Below are positions 48,001-59,213 of a stretch of DNA of 64,000 bases, piece after piece (within the stretch, counting starts at the first letter, position 1; every line of letters starts with the position of its first letter). The translations under genes and the position numbers were made by a program. The notes beneath the pieces are model-generated. The model was not told the origin of the DNA and searched no databases. It worked only from the letters and a program-made list of their open reading frames with translations. The DNA comes from Perognathus longimembris pacificus (lineage: Eukaryota; Chordata; Mammalia; Rodentia; Heteromyidae), in assembly GCF_023159225.1 (NCBI RefSeq), contig NC_063180.1:12495797-12559796 (forward strand), given 5' to 3'.

Positions 48001-51000
48001 TATTGGACTTGGTTTAGGCTTAGGATTAGATTATATGTGTCATCTAGTTTTAGGGTTACGTTTTGGGCATGTTTAGGGTTAGGGAAAGCTTTAGGATTAG
48101 GGTGAAGGTGTAATCTAGGGTTAGGTTTGGGTTACAACTAGGATTAGGACTTGGGTTAGGGATACAGATAGGACTAGGGTTAGTTTTAGGTTTAGGTTTA
48201 GGGCTTGGAATATGGTTAGTATTAGGTTTATGGTAGGAGCATGGCTATGGTTAGTGTTTGGGTTAGATTTTATGTGTGATTTTAGTTTATCTTTAGAACC
48301 TGGGTTAGGTTCGAAATTAGTGTTAGGGTGAATGTGTGATCTAGGGTTAGAGTTAGGGTTAGTGTTATGAGCTAGGTTCATGTTTAGCATTAGGGGTAGG
48401 GTAGGGTTCCTGTCTGATCTAGGGTTAGTGTTAGTGTTTGTGCTAAGGTTATTTTTAGGACTAGAGTTATGCTTCAGTTTCATGTGTATTCTAGGGTTAG
48501 GTTTAGGTATTGGACTAGGTTTCAGGTTACGTTTAGGTCTAGATTCACGGCTAGAGTTAGGGTTAGGATTAGATTTTACGTGTCATCTAGGTTTAGGGTT
48601 CTGGTTATGCCTTGAGTTACAGTTAGGGTTAAGTTTATGGCTTGGAGTCGGTTTAGGCTTAGCGTTAGGGATGGGGTCAATCCTAGTGTTAGTGTTAGGG
48701 TTAGTATTAGGATCAATTTTAGATTTATTGTTATCATTAGAGTTAGGGTTAGGTTTTCCCTTTGGACTAGTTTTTGGGTTAGGGTTCCTGTGTGGTCTAG
48801 GGTTAGGTTTAGGGTTATTGATAGGGTTAGGATTAGGAATAGAATTAGGCTTTGGTATCCGGTGTAATTTGGTGTTAGGTTTAGGGATTCCTCTAGGGTT
48901 AGGGTTAGGTTTAGGGCTAGAGCCAATGCCAGTGTTAGAGTTAGATTTTATGTGTGATCCACGTTTCGAGTTAGGGTCAGCGTTATGGTTAGGGTTATCC
49001 TTAGGTCTCGAGTTATGATTAGGGTTAAGTGCAGTGCTTGGTTTCGGTTTAGAGTTAGGTTTAGGATCAAGTTTATGGTTTTGTGTGGGTTTAGTGTTTT
49101 GGCTAGGTTTAGGGATAGTACTAGACTTCAGTTTAGGGTTAGGGCTAGGGTTAGGTATTAGACTAGTTTTAGGGTTACGGTTAGGGGTAGTGTCAAGGAT
49201 ATGTTTAGGATTAGGCATAGATTTTATGTGTGATCTTTGTGTAGGGGTAGTGACATGGATTAGGACTAGGGTTATGGTTAGGGTTAGGGATAGGTTTAGG
49301 GTCAGGGCTATGATTAGGTCTAGGGTTTATGTGAGATATAGGATTAGTTTACAGATTTCACTAGGTTTTGGGTTCGAGTTAGATTATTTGTGTCATCTAC
49401 GGTTAGGGTTACGGTTTGGGCCTGAGTTAGGTTTAGGGTAAGCGTTAACATTAGGGTGAAGGCGTGATCTAGTGTTAGGTTTAGGGTTACAACTAGGATT
49501 AAGACTCGGGTTAACACTACAGAAATGACTACGTGTGCTTTAGAATTAGGTTTAGGGCTTGGAATACGGTTAGATTTAGGGTTATGGTAAGATCAAGCCT
49601 AGGGTTAGGGTTAGCGTTAGATTTTATTTGTGACCTAAGTTTACATTGAGGACCGGTATTAGGTTGGCGGTTAGTGTTAGGGTTAAGGTATGATCTTTGG
49701 TTAGGTTTAGTGTCATGACTAGGGTTATTGTAAGGTTCATGGGTAGGGTTCTGTTTCCTATTTCATCTAAGTTAAGGGTTACATTTAGCGTTATTGCTAG
49801 GGTTATTTTTCTGACTATTGTTAAGGTTAGGGTTCATGTGTAGTCTAAGTTTAGGTTTAGGGATTAGACTACGTTTAGGGTTACGTTTAGGATTAGGTTC
49901 AAGCCTAGGGTTTGCGTTAGGGTTAGATTTTCGTGGCATCTAGGGTTTGGGTTACGGTTATGACTAGAGTTAGGGTTAGGTTTAAGTTTAGGTCTTGAGG
50001 TAGGTTTAGGATTAAGGTTAATGCTTGTGTCAGGCCTCGGGTTAGTGTTAGGGTTAGGATTAGAATCAAGTGTAGGGTTAGGGTTAGGCTTTGGTTTATG
50101 GTTTGAGTTAGGCTTAGACTTTCAACTAGGTTTAGATTTATGGTTCATGTGTGGTTAGTGTTAGGGTTAGGTAAGATTTAGGGTAGGGATCTTGTGTTAT
50201 GTTGGGTTAGGGTTAGGGTTTGATTTCGGGTTTGAGTTAGGGTTAGGGCTAGAGGTAGGCTTAGGAGAAGATTTAGGGTTAGGGTTAGATTTTACTTGTC
50301 ATCTAGGGTTATGGATAGGATTATGACTAGAGTTAGGTTTGTGGTTAAGTTTAGGACTTGGAATAGGTTTAGGTTTATGTTTAATGCGAGGGTTAGAGTT
50401 AGTATGAGAGTCAGGGTTGGGGTTAAGTTTAGGACTTGTAGTAGGTTTTCGATTAGGGTTAGGATTAGGGTCAAGCTTTGGTTTAGTGTTAGGTTTATGA
50501 TTAGGATCAAGGTTAGATTTACGGTTATCATTAGTTTTAGGGTTAGGCCTATGCTTTTCACTAGGTTTTGGGTTAGGTTTCTTGTGCAGCCTAGATTAAA
50601 TTTTGGATTAGGTTTAGGGTTAGGATTAGGACTAGATTCAGAGTTAGGGTTCATGTGTAATGTGGGGTTCAGGTTAGGGATTGCTGTAGGGATAGGGTTT
50701 TCATTAGGGCTTGGGTCAAGCCAAGGATTATGGTTAGGGTAAGGGCTAGGGTCAATTCTAGGATTAGGGTAGGCTTACAATTTATGTGTGATGTTGGGTT
50801 AGGGTTAGCGTTAGGGCTAGGATTTTGGTTAGGGTGAAAGTGTGATCCAGGTGTCGGTTTAGGGTTTCAACTAGGATTAGGACTCTGGTTGGCGCTACAG
50901 ATATGACTATTGTTAGTCTTAATGTTAGGTTTAGGGCTTGGAGTGGGGTTAGGTTTAAGATTATGGTAGGATCAAGCCTAGGGTTAGTGTTATGGATAGG

Positions 51001-53577
51001 ATTAGGTTCATGATTATGTTTAGGGTTTGTGTTAGTGTTAGGGTTAGGCTTAGGCTTAGGACTTGGTGTATGTTTAGGGTTCATCTGTGGTTAGAGTTAA
51101 GGGTAGTACTAGATTTAAGGTTAGGGATCATGTGTAATGTGGGTTTAGGATTAGGTTTTGATCCAGGTTTTGTGTTAGGGTTAGGACTACAGTTGGGATT
51201 TGGGTTAAGTTTGGGGCTCGCTGTTTTTTTTTAAGATTAGTGATAGGGTTCGTCCTAGGATTAGGGAAAGGACTAGACTTCACATTAATGTTACGTTTAG
51301 GGCTTGGAGTAGTTTAGGGTTAAGGTTACTGCTAGTGTCCAGTCTAGGTTTAGGATTAGGATTAGAGTGAGTTTCAAAATTTGTGTTAGACTTTACCTGT
51401 CATCTGGGTTGGGTTAGATCTAAAGTTAGGTTTAAGTTGACGGTGGGATCTGGGTTAGTTTTAGGTTTGTGTTAATATTAAGGCCAGGCTTATGGTTACG
51501 ACTATGTTTAAGATTAGGCTTCATGTGCGTTCTACTTTTAGTGATAGGGCTTAGGGATTGGCCTATGTTTAGGTTTAGTGTTTGGCCTAGGGTAAAGCCT
51601 AGGATTAGGGTTGGGGTTAGGTTTTATGTGTGATCTAATGTTAGGGTTAGGGCCAGGGTTACCATTCGGGTTAGCTTTAGGTTGAAGCTGTTATCTAGGG
51701 TTACAGTTAGGGTTAGTGTTATTGTTAGGGTTTGGGTTACGCCTAGGTTTAGGTTTCATGTGTAATCTATGGTTAGGTTGGGGCTAGGGTTAGGGTTAGG
51801 GCTAGGGTTATGTTGAGGATGCATGTGTTATCTATGGTTAGTGTGAGGGATTTGACTAGGATTAGGGTTTTGTTTAGGTCTAAGGTCATGTCTTGGGTTA
51901 GGTTTAGGGTTAGGGCTAGTGTCAAGACTAGGGTTAGGATTAGGGTTAGGATGAACACGTAATCTATGGTTAGGCTTCGGTTTACAACTTTGGGATTAGG
52001 ACACGGATTAGTTCTACAAATTAGACTAGGGTTTGTTCTAGGTTTATGTTTAGGTCTTGTAATACGGTTAGTATTAGGGTTATGTTAGGATCAAGCCAAG
52101 GGTGGGGTTAGGGTTAGATTTTGTGTGTCATCCAAGTTTACGTTTATGACCTGGGTTAGGTTAGGGTTTAGTGTTAGGGTGAAGGTGTGTTCTAGGTTTG
52201 GGGTTAGTGTTATGGGTAGTTTTAGTGTTACAGTTAGGAGTAGGGGAAATCTACCTGTCTGATCTATGGTTACAGTTAGAGTTACCATTAGGTTTAGGGT
52301 TATTTCTTGGAGTAGAGTTATCGTTCGGGTTTATGTGTAATATAGGGTTAGCTTTAGGGAATGGACTATGGATAGGGTTACGTTCAGTTCTAGGTTCATG
52401 CCTAGGGTTACAGTTCGTCTTACATTTTACGTGTCATCTAGGGTTAGGTTAAGCTTATGACAAGATTTAGGGTTAGGGTTACGCTTATTCTTTTTGTTGG
52501 TTTAGGCTTTGGGTTAGAATTAGGGTGAGGGTGTAGGTTTAGGGATAGGACTAAACTTCAGGTTTGGGTTTGGGTTAGGGTTTGGTATTGTACTAGTTTT
52601 AGGGTTATCCTTAGGGGTAGTGTCAAGGGTAGGGTTAGCGTTATGTTTAGATTTTATGTGTTATCTAAGTTTAGGTGTAGGGACAGTGTTAGGGTCAGGG
52701 TTTGAATTAGTGTTATGGTTAAGGATCATGTGTTATCTAGGTTTTGGTTTAGAGTTAAAGCTTTGGTTATTGTTGGAACTAATGTTAGGAATTTGGGTCA
52801 TGTTTAATGTAGAATTATGGTTAGGGTTTGGACTAGTGTTAGGTTTAGGGTATGGGCTAGCTTCACGTCAAGGGTTAGGCTAGGTTTAGATTTTATGTGT
52901 GATGTAGGGTTAGGGTTATCATTAGTGTTAATGCTAATGTTAAGGTTAGGGCGAGGGCTATGATAAGGAGTAGGTTTCATGTGAGATCTATGGTTAGTGT
53001 TATTTATTCTACTAGTTTTAGGTTTAGGGTTATAATTTATGTGTCTATAGTTAGGGTTACGGATTGGGCTTGGGTTAGCGTTAGGGTAAGTGTTAGAGTT
53101 ATGGTGAAGGTTTGATCTAGGGCTAGATTTAGGGTGACAACTAGGATTAGGACTCGGGATAGGACTACAGATATGACTAAGGTTAGTTTTAGGGTTAGCG
53201 TTGGGTTTAGGGTTAAGCTTATGCCTTGGACTATGTTTCGGGTTAGGGTTCATTTGTGAGGTACGGCTACAGTTAGGACTTGGGTTATGGTTAGCGTTAG
53301 GTTTAGGGCTTAGAATAGGGTTAGGGTTAGCTTTATGACTAGTTTCAAGCCTAGGTTTAGAGTTACAGTTACATTTTATGAGTGGTCCAAGTTTAGGGTT
53401 AGGGCCAGTGTTAGGGTTGGATTTATGTTAGGGTGAAAGTGTGATCTAGGGTTAGCTTTAGTGTTAGTTTTAGGGCTAATGTTAGTGTTAGGGTCAGGGC
53501 TAGGGTTTGGTTTCATGTGTGATTTGTGGTTAGAGTTATTTTAAGCATAGGAATAGAGTTAGGACTAGATTTAGATT
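36034..53577 (+). repeat. telomere-like TTAGGG satellite, block 3
   Basis: About 17.5 kb with the same composition and polarity as block 2. It is colinear in part with block 2 at an offset of about 21.4-22.2 kb. Internal colinear repeats occur at about 7.86 kb (44,231 with 52,085) and 2.84 kb (44,231 with 47,072). A four-unit perfect TTAGGG run near 42,507-42,531 is among the longest I saw. Leu-Gly frames reach 212 codons (48,380-49,018) because the hexamer register is kept. No gene or other element was found in it. Confidence 0.93.
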
Positions 53578-53952
53578 TGGCTAAGATGTCTGCGCCTAAG
53601 AATAACGCGAAGCTGCTGTAAGTGTCTTTGCTTATAACCCGGTTGCAGTTTTGTGTTCTGTGACTCCGCTGCTCTCCTGCCCTTGATAGACAGGTCATGC
53701 CTCTCCTTCCTGCTGATCTTAGACCTGATTGGCTCCTGTGCCTTGTATTAGTGGCACTTACTTCCCCAATAAATGAGAACTTGCGCTGACTTGACTCCCA
53801 GGCCATCTGATTGTCCTCTGGTGATGGCGTGCTGGGTGCAGGCGGCCTATCAACATTTCTCCTTTCTTGGCTGGTCCGGTTAGGGCGTGCCTTCTCCATC
53901 TCCATCTCCATGCCATGAGTCGTGGGAGCACAGGAGGCTAAAATCCCAGACA
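53578..53952 (+). mobile_element. second LTR type, copy c, 5'-truncated
   Basis: It begins inside the LTR at 'tggctaagatgtctgcgcc', missing about 55 bases compared with copy d. It has AATAAA at 53,768-53,773 and ends 'aaatcccagaca'. The downstream satellite does not begin with the same sequence as at copies a, b and d, so this copy has different neighbours. The 186-codon minus-strand frame that runs through it continues into satellite and is not real. Confidence 0.75.
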
Positions 53953-54472
53953 GGTTAGTGTTAGGGTTAGGATTAGTTTTTGTAGTAGTGTTAGGGTTTG
54001 GGTTAGGTCTAGGGTTAATGTTAAGTTTCAAGTGTGATATAGGGATAGGACTAGCATTAGAGTTAGTTATCATGTGTAATCTAGGGTTATGGTGAGGGTT
54101 AGGGCTATAGTCAAGCCTAGGGTTAGGTTTAGGGTTAGGTTTAGAGTTTATGTGTCACCTAGGGTTTAGGTTAGGGCTAGGGTTCTGTTAGCACTAGAGT
54201 TAGGGTTAGGGCTAATGTGGAATCTAGGGATAGGGTTATGGTTAGGGATTGGACTCGGTTTAGGTTTTGGGTTAGGCCTAGGTTCAAAGGAAATTTTAGG
54301 GTATGCTTAGATTTTATGTGTGATCTAAGGTTAGGGTTTTGTTCATGGTTAGGTTTATGGTTTATTTTAGGGTGAAGTTGTGATCTAGGTTTATAGTAAT
54401 GTTAGGGTTAGGGCTAGGGTTAAGGTTAGGCTTCATTTGTGATCTAGGCTTAGATTTAGGGTTATTGCTAGG
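53953..54472 (+). repeat. telomere-like TTAGGG satellite, block 4
   Basis: Short block of degenerate hexamers with the usual anchor strings ('catgtgtaatctaggg', 'gtgtcacctagg'), between an LTR and the complete LTR element. It ends at 'gttattgctagg', just before the LTR start TGTACGGG. Confidence 0.9.
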
Positions 54473-54972
54473 TGTACGGGATTGCTATTACTTTAAGATT
54501 TTTGGCGGCTGCTTCCTGGCCTGCCCCACCTCCTTCTGCCAGAAGAGATGCCAAACCACTCCCAGCCTCTCAGTCGGGAACATGTGTGTCATGATGGCGC
54601 TGGTTGACCCAGGATGCCCAGCCAAGAGGCCGGGTCTCTGCAGGAATTTCTGTGACATCACCATGAGGGACATGCTCATTAGCCTATCACTAGCACATGT
54701 CCAGTCCCTGTCTTTCGTGCATCATTACTGCTATAAGACTGTTAGCCCCTCCCCTTAATATACAGAAAGCTCTTTGAAGTTTCTCTGAGAGCCCATTCGC
54801 CCAGTGTATTCCTTGACAGGTATAAGGAGGGCGAGGGTCTCTCGCAACCACACGCTGACTGAGGCTGCACATGGACCTTGCCTCCGCAGTTAATTCCTTC
54901 TGCGTTGAGGGCCACAAGGACGGGAAGACTGGCCCAGGACCTCTACATGGACAGTGGTACAGAACTTAGACT
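54473..54972 (+). mobile_element. 5' LTR of the complete element
   Basis: It starts TGTACGGGATTGC and aligns along its length with the 3' LTR: 'ttactttaagatttttggcg', TGACATCA (54,653-54,660), 'gctataagactgttagcc', 'tctctgagagcccat' and 'cctccgcagttaattccttc'. Its polyadenylation signal position reads AATATA (54,758-54,763) where the 3' LTR has AATAAA. It lacks about 25 bases near the right end that the 3' LTR has. The exact end lies between 54,968 and 54,979. Confidence 0.8.
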
Positions 54973-54979
54973 GGAAAAA

Positions 54980-54999
54980 TGGCAGCCCAAAAGTGGGGC
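54980..54999 (+). other. primer-binding site, lysine-tRNA type, mutated
   Basis: TGGCAGCCC followed by AAAAGTGGGGC resembles the class II ERV site complementary to lysine tRNA (TGGCGCCCAACGTGGGGC). It differs by a CG-to-CAG change and by changes in the AACG part. It lies within a few bases of the LTR end, as expected. Confidence 0.6.
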
Positions 55000-55640
55000 T
55001 GGGCAGGAAGCCCACTAGGAGCAAAGTCCGGAGCTATCAGTACCCCTCGGGAGTTTGGAGTGGGTTCTCCGGGGTGTGTTGGTTCCCCCATTGAGCAGCC
55101 ATGATGGTGGGGCAGAATCGATTCGTGTTCTAAGGGACTGGATTGGACTTTGGGGATATTCAGGCCAAGGGCCAAGAGATTTCTGCTGCCCGCGGAGATG
55201 GGTGTGCATGCGAGCCCCATGCGCAAGGCCTTGCGGGTCTTCTGGCACTGGCGGGGCAGGATGGCGTGGTTTTGTGCATCCCATGGGAAATCCACCGTGG
55301 TGGCTGCGTGGTAGGGGAGCACAGATGGAGGCGGCAGCAGCGTGTGAAACATTTGCTGCCGCCCAGGCCAAGCCCCCCCCCCCGCCCGTGATTTCCGGGC
55401 CCCGATTTGTGAGCACAGTGGCTGCCCGTGCTGGACTCTGGGGGCGCGAGGCCCAAGGCAGGCGCTGCAGGGGGGCGTGGCCCCGGCAATGCTTGGGGCA
55501 TGGTGGACGAGGAGGCAACGAGGCACACCGAATGCCTGGAGCAGTTTGCCCTCGTGCCTGTCCCCCACTTTCCTTTTCTGCTTCTGAGGCACGGAGTGCG
55601 GCAGGCGACGCCCGCGCGGTTTTAGGGCTGGCCCATGCTC
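55000..55640 (+). other. GC-rich leader-like segment of the LTR element
   Basis: Strongly GC-rich with many CpG. Because stop codons are rare in GC-rich DNA, long frames exist on both strands at once (207 codons on +, 250 and 208 on -), heavy in Ala, Pro, Arg and Gly. None shows a matrix or capsid-like pattern or a zinc knuckle. I see no counterpart in the truncated sister element, which lacks this half. Confidence 0.6.
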
Positions 55641-57006
55641 TCCCTACCCCTAAAGCTGGTCCCCAATTACCGAATTGAACTATAATATTCTGTTGGAAAA
55701 AATGACAGGGTCTTAGAATTTTGTTATCAATGCTTGATAAGTCAGGATGGCCTCTCCCTGCCCCCACCCTTGCTGGTGGGCATGCTGGATTCCTGGAGGC
55801 TGGGTGGGGCTGGCAGCCTGTCTGCAGCCCCGCGGGTGGTCTGTGAGGTTGGGTCTGTGAACGTTGTGCTTCCTTGGAAAAGTTTTTTGCTCTTTACTGA
55901 TCACATGTTTCTAATATGTGAGCAAATTAATATCATTTTGCCACTGGAATTTCAGAAAACTTACATAGCCAGTTCAGAGATCTTTCCTAAGAGCTGCTCT
56001 AGCCACGGCCCTGGGGGCTGGAGGGGCTGCAGTAGGGGGCAGAGGGCAAGTGGTGTTGGATTCACTGTGGCTGGCAGGCTCCTGGCAGCTTCAGAACAAA
56101 GGCGTCCTGCTGTTAGCCTGCGTCTGTGTCCTGCTAGCTCTGTATTAAGCTTTCCCAAAACAGCTTTTGGGTGGATTTTTAACAGGAAGAAGCCCCAGAT
56201 CTCCAACTCAGAGTATTTGGGGGGCAAACAATGGGTTCTGATGCAGCAATGAGTAGTTTAAATGGATTTTCTAAAACTACCACTTCAGAGATACTAGAAA
56301 TTGGAAGAGTTTTTCTTGATGGTTGGAAAGTTTGTTTGTCTGATGTGATTTGATTCCTGTGCTACTCTTGCAATTTGGAGATATTGAAAAGGCGAGATGC
56401 TGAGGCCAAACTCTTGTGTTTATAAATTCTGATAAACAAGGTTAAAGGTACTTTTGTCACAATTGTCTTGGATATCAGTCTAATGATTCGGTACTAAATT
56501 CTATGTGAATACTCTGATGCAATAAGTAAGACTCCTAACTATCTTAAGTTACATATAATCAGGCAAGTGTTTTAAAGTATGTATAATTAACTAATGCGGA
56601 TAAAAGTAAATTCTCATTAACCCTGTATGTAGAAAAATATGGCAAAGCAAGCTAATGGTTCTTCTCTAATTTATTGGAAAGCTAAATGGATAAGTGTTTC
56701 TAAATTTGTAATTGTAATTCCTGCATTAAGAAAAAAATTGTCATTTGAGTTCAGAGTCTTTCGGATGCAAATAAGGCTGAGGCAATGCTTAAAGTGCATT
56801 CCTAGATGGAAAATTTAAACAACCAGAGTTATCTTGGGATTTTGTAACTAGGGAAATTTCTTAAAGTCATCACCCTGCTTGAACCAAAAGGGCATCAGCC
56901 TACAAAACCCAGAGAATACTCAGAGCAACCAAACATGAAATGCTGGAGGATTTTAGATGTCTTTAACCAGTCTGTGCAGAATTTTACAGGCAATCCAACA
57001 GGAGGT
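55641..57006 (+). other. unassigned internal sequence of the LTR element
   Basis: AT-rich from about 56,250. A 172-codon frame at 55,734-56,252 has no recognised domain. The rest has stops in all frames. Nothing resembling retroviral enzymes was seen. No copy of this part occurs elsewhere in the window. Confidence 0.5.
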
Positions 57007-59198
57007 GAGAGCCTATCCAGAGGGTGGCACTGCAGCCTTGCCCAGATCTCTCCTGCCTGACTCCATCACACATGGCATAGAGCCTGCTAATTTGGGATGG
57101 AAGACACAGCCACTGCTAAAGCTGAGACTTTTACATTATCCTGAATCTTTTCCCTCTCAGTTATCATTCATCTGTGCTCTTTTCCTCCTGATGGTAAGAT
57201 CAAATGGTATGATTTAAATTGATGGCACATAGATCTCATTTAGTCTGCTGTTCTCTAAGTGTTACAACAAAACTTTGACAAGTGGTTTTTGGTTAGTTCT
57301 CAACAAGCTACAGATGAGCTATTCCTGTTGCTTTCCTCGTTGCTAATTGGACATAAAAAGGGCTTATGACTAGAACTCCTCAGATACAGTTCAAAGCCAG
57401 CCCAGGCTAAAGAAAGTCTCTCTAAAACTCCATCTCCCAATTAACCAGCAAAGAGCCAGACTGGGAGCTTGGCTCAAGAGAACCAGCAAAATGCTGAAAG
57501 TGGCATCGTGGCTCAAGTGGTAGAGCACTAGCCTCGAGCAAAAGTACTCAGGGACAGTGCTCAGGCCCTGAGTTCAAACTCTGTGAATGCGGATGGGAGC
57601 ATGCCATCCCAGCAACAAACTCCACTCCTGGGACTCAGCCAGTCCAGGAAAACAGGGATATGGAGAGGAGTAAGAGGAGAATGGTGTCACATCCTAAATG
57701 GAGTTGCCTTGTCTCGCCCTTCCAAAACTAATCAGAGCCGGGAGGTCAAAAGAAATAGTACTTGTCCATTTTCCTTTTTTCTGCGAGTTGTATATATGTA
57801 TATATATTTATTTTAGCCTCTGACTGACTACTCCAAACCGGTTCTCTCTCCCTAAACACTTCCTTCAGTTATTCCTCCTTCTTTGTAATTGACCACAATT
57901 GGGTTTATGTTCCAAATGGAACTTTTCTGGCTTATGCCCTGTGTATGTTCTATGTCATTCATGGTAACTAGCTCTGAGAACTTGTCAGCATTTTGCTTGA
58001 TCTTTTCAAAAGTCTCTTTTAACAGAATAACATCTCTCGCTGAGGTCACCACATGGGAACTTGTGGTGCAAGACCATCATCTCTCTACACTGCTGTACCA
58101 AGCTACAGGAGCTGGCCAGAGGAGACCGTGGCGCCCTCTGGTCCTAGTGACCATTCTCATGGTAATGATGAGGACTTTTGCCCACCACACTGGATGGTGC
58201 CAGGCAAATCAGGGGCCCCTGACTACTTTGCCACCTTTCAGCAGGAAGTAGTTTCAGAAGAAATGACCTTCACCCATACTCCCAGCCTGGTGCCCTCTTG
58301 TGTCATTTTAAAAAAAATGGGGGGAGCAGCCCCCACGACTAGTTAATGACAGTTATGCTTTACCCATGACTAGTTAAGGACAGCTATGCCTACATTAAAT
58401 ATCTTAAATGTATACAAAAAAAAGAAATTTTACATCTTCCCAAAACAGTGCAGGAAGGAGCTTTGTATGTGCCTTTCCAGATTGGGAAATTAAGCCCAGA
58501 GCACTTACTCTGGAGAAATGTCTTCTTCTTGTTCTCTAGAAAAACAAGGACCATGCTTGATTTCTTCTGCTCTTCTAAGAGAATATGGGGAGCCTGCCTG
58601 CATACAAGAGCGGTGGCGGTAGGAGGCAGCCAGCTTCCCTTCCCTGGTTGCTTTCTAGACTCTTCCTTGAGCATCTCCCATGGTGCAATGTTTTGCTGTG
58701 GCAGCGTCGCCTGCAGCTTGGCATGAAAACTAGAGAGAGGTTTTTCACAGTGTTTCTCCTTTTGCTCTCCCCCTGCTGCTTATCTGACGGGGTCCTGTTG
58801 GAGGGAAATAGGAGCCGAGGTATTTGACACCATACTTCAATGTTCTGATAAATGTTTAAAAAGGTAGGAGCAAGGATTTAGTGCCTTGCCTTCAATGTTT
58901 ATGAAATAAATGTTTTATTAACTACATGTGTTAAGTTATCAGCTACTGTGGAATACCAGAGTCGCCAGAATTTAAACCTGCTTCTACCTCATGGCCAAAA
59001 GAGGAAATGATGTCTCCATTTATCCTGAGTGGCATGGAAATGAGCTAAGGACTCCAATTTCTCCAGACTGAGCCAAATGGATGGCCCCTTCACCTACCCC
59101 ATCCCTTGAGAAAGAGGTCCCATATGTATCTTATGTCAACATTTGCCTCATGCCTACATATGCCATATGTTTACATCATCTCCTACTTATTTAAAAAA
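57007..59198 (+). other. 3' internal half of the LTR element, shared with 17,786-19,986
   Basis: It aligns from end to end with the truncated element, with small indels and frequent substitutions. Frames of up to 120 codons are not kept in the sister copy. The SINE at 57,377-57,582 is part of the shared sequence. Confidence 0.75.
57377..57582 (+). mobile_element. composite B1+ID SINE carried by the LTR element
   Basis: 'cagttcaaagccagccc' (B1-type) is joined to 'gtggcatcgtggctcaagtg' and 'gtgctcaggccctgagttc' (ID-type). Its position matches 18,132-18,340 in the truncated sister, so the insertion is ancestral. Confidence 0.75.
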
Positions 59199-59213
59199 CA
59201 AAAAAGAGGGAGA
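59199..59213 (+). promoter_or_regulatory. polypurine tract of the complete element
   Basis: CAAAAAAGAGGGAGA immediately before the 3' LTR start TGTAGG. The all-purine run and its position are as expected for priming of plus-strand synthesis. Confidence 0.75.

Noticed and set aside
55015..55767. Frames of 250 and 208 codons on - and 207 codons on + in the same GC-rich DNA
   Set aside because: They overlap on opposite strands, are rich in Ala/Pro/Arg/Gly as expected from GC-rich noncoding DNA, show no retroviral Gag pattern and have no conserved partner in the sister element.
57852..58052. A 66-codon minus-strand frame that is partly open at the matching place in the truncated ERV (about 18,690-18,860)
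   Set aside because: About 55 codons stay open in both, but differences between the copies are not concentrated at third positions and the first copy then has stops. It runs antisense to the element. Chance plus recent common origin explains it.
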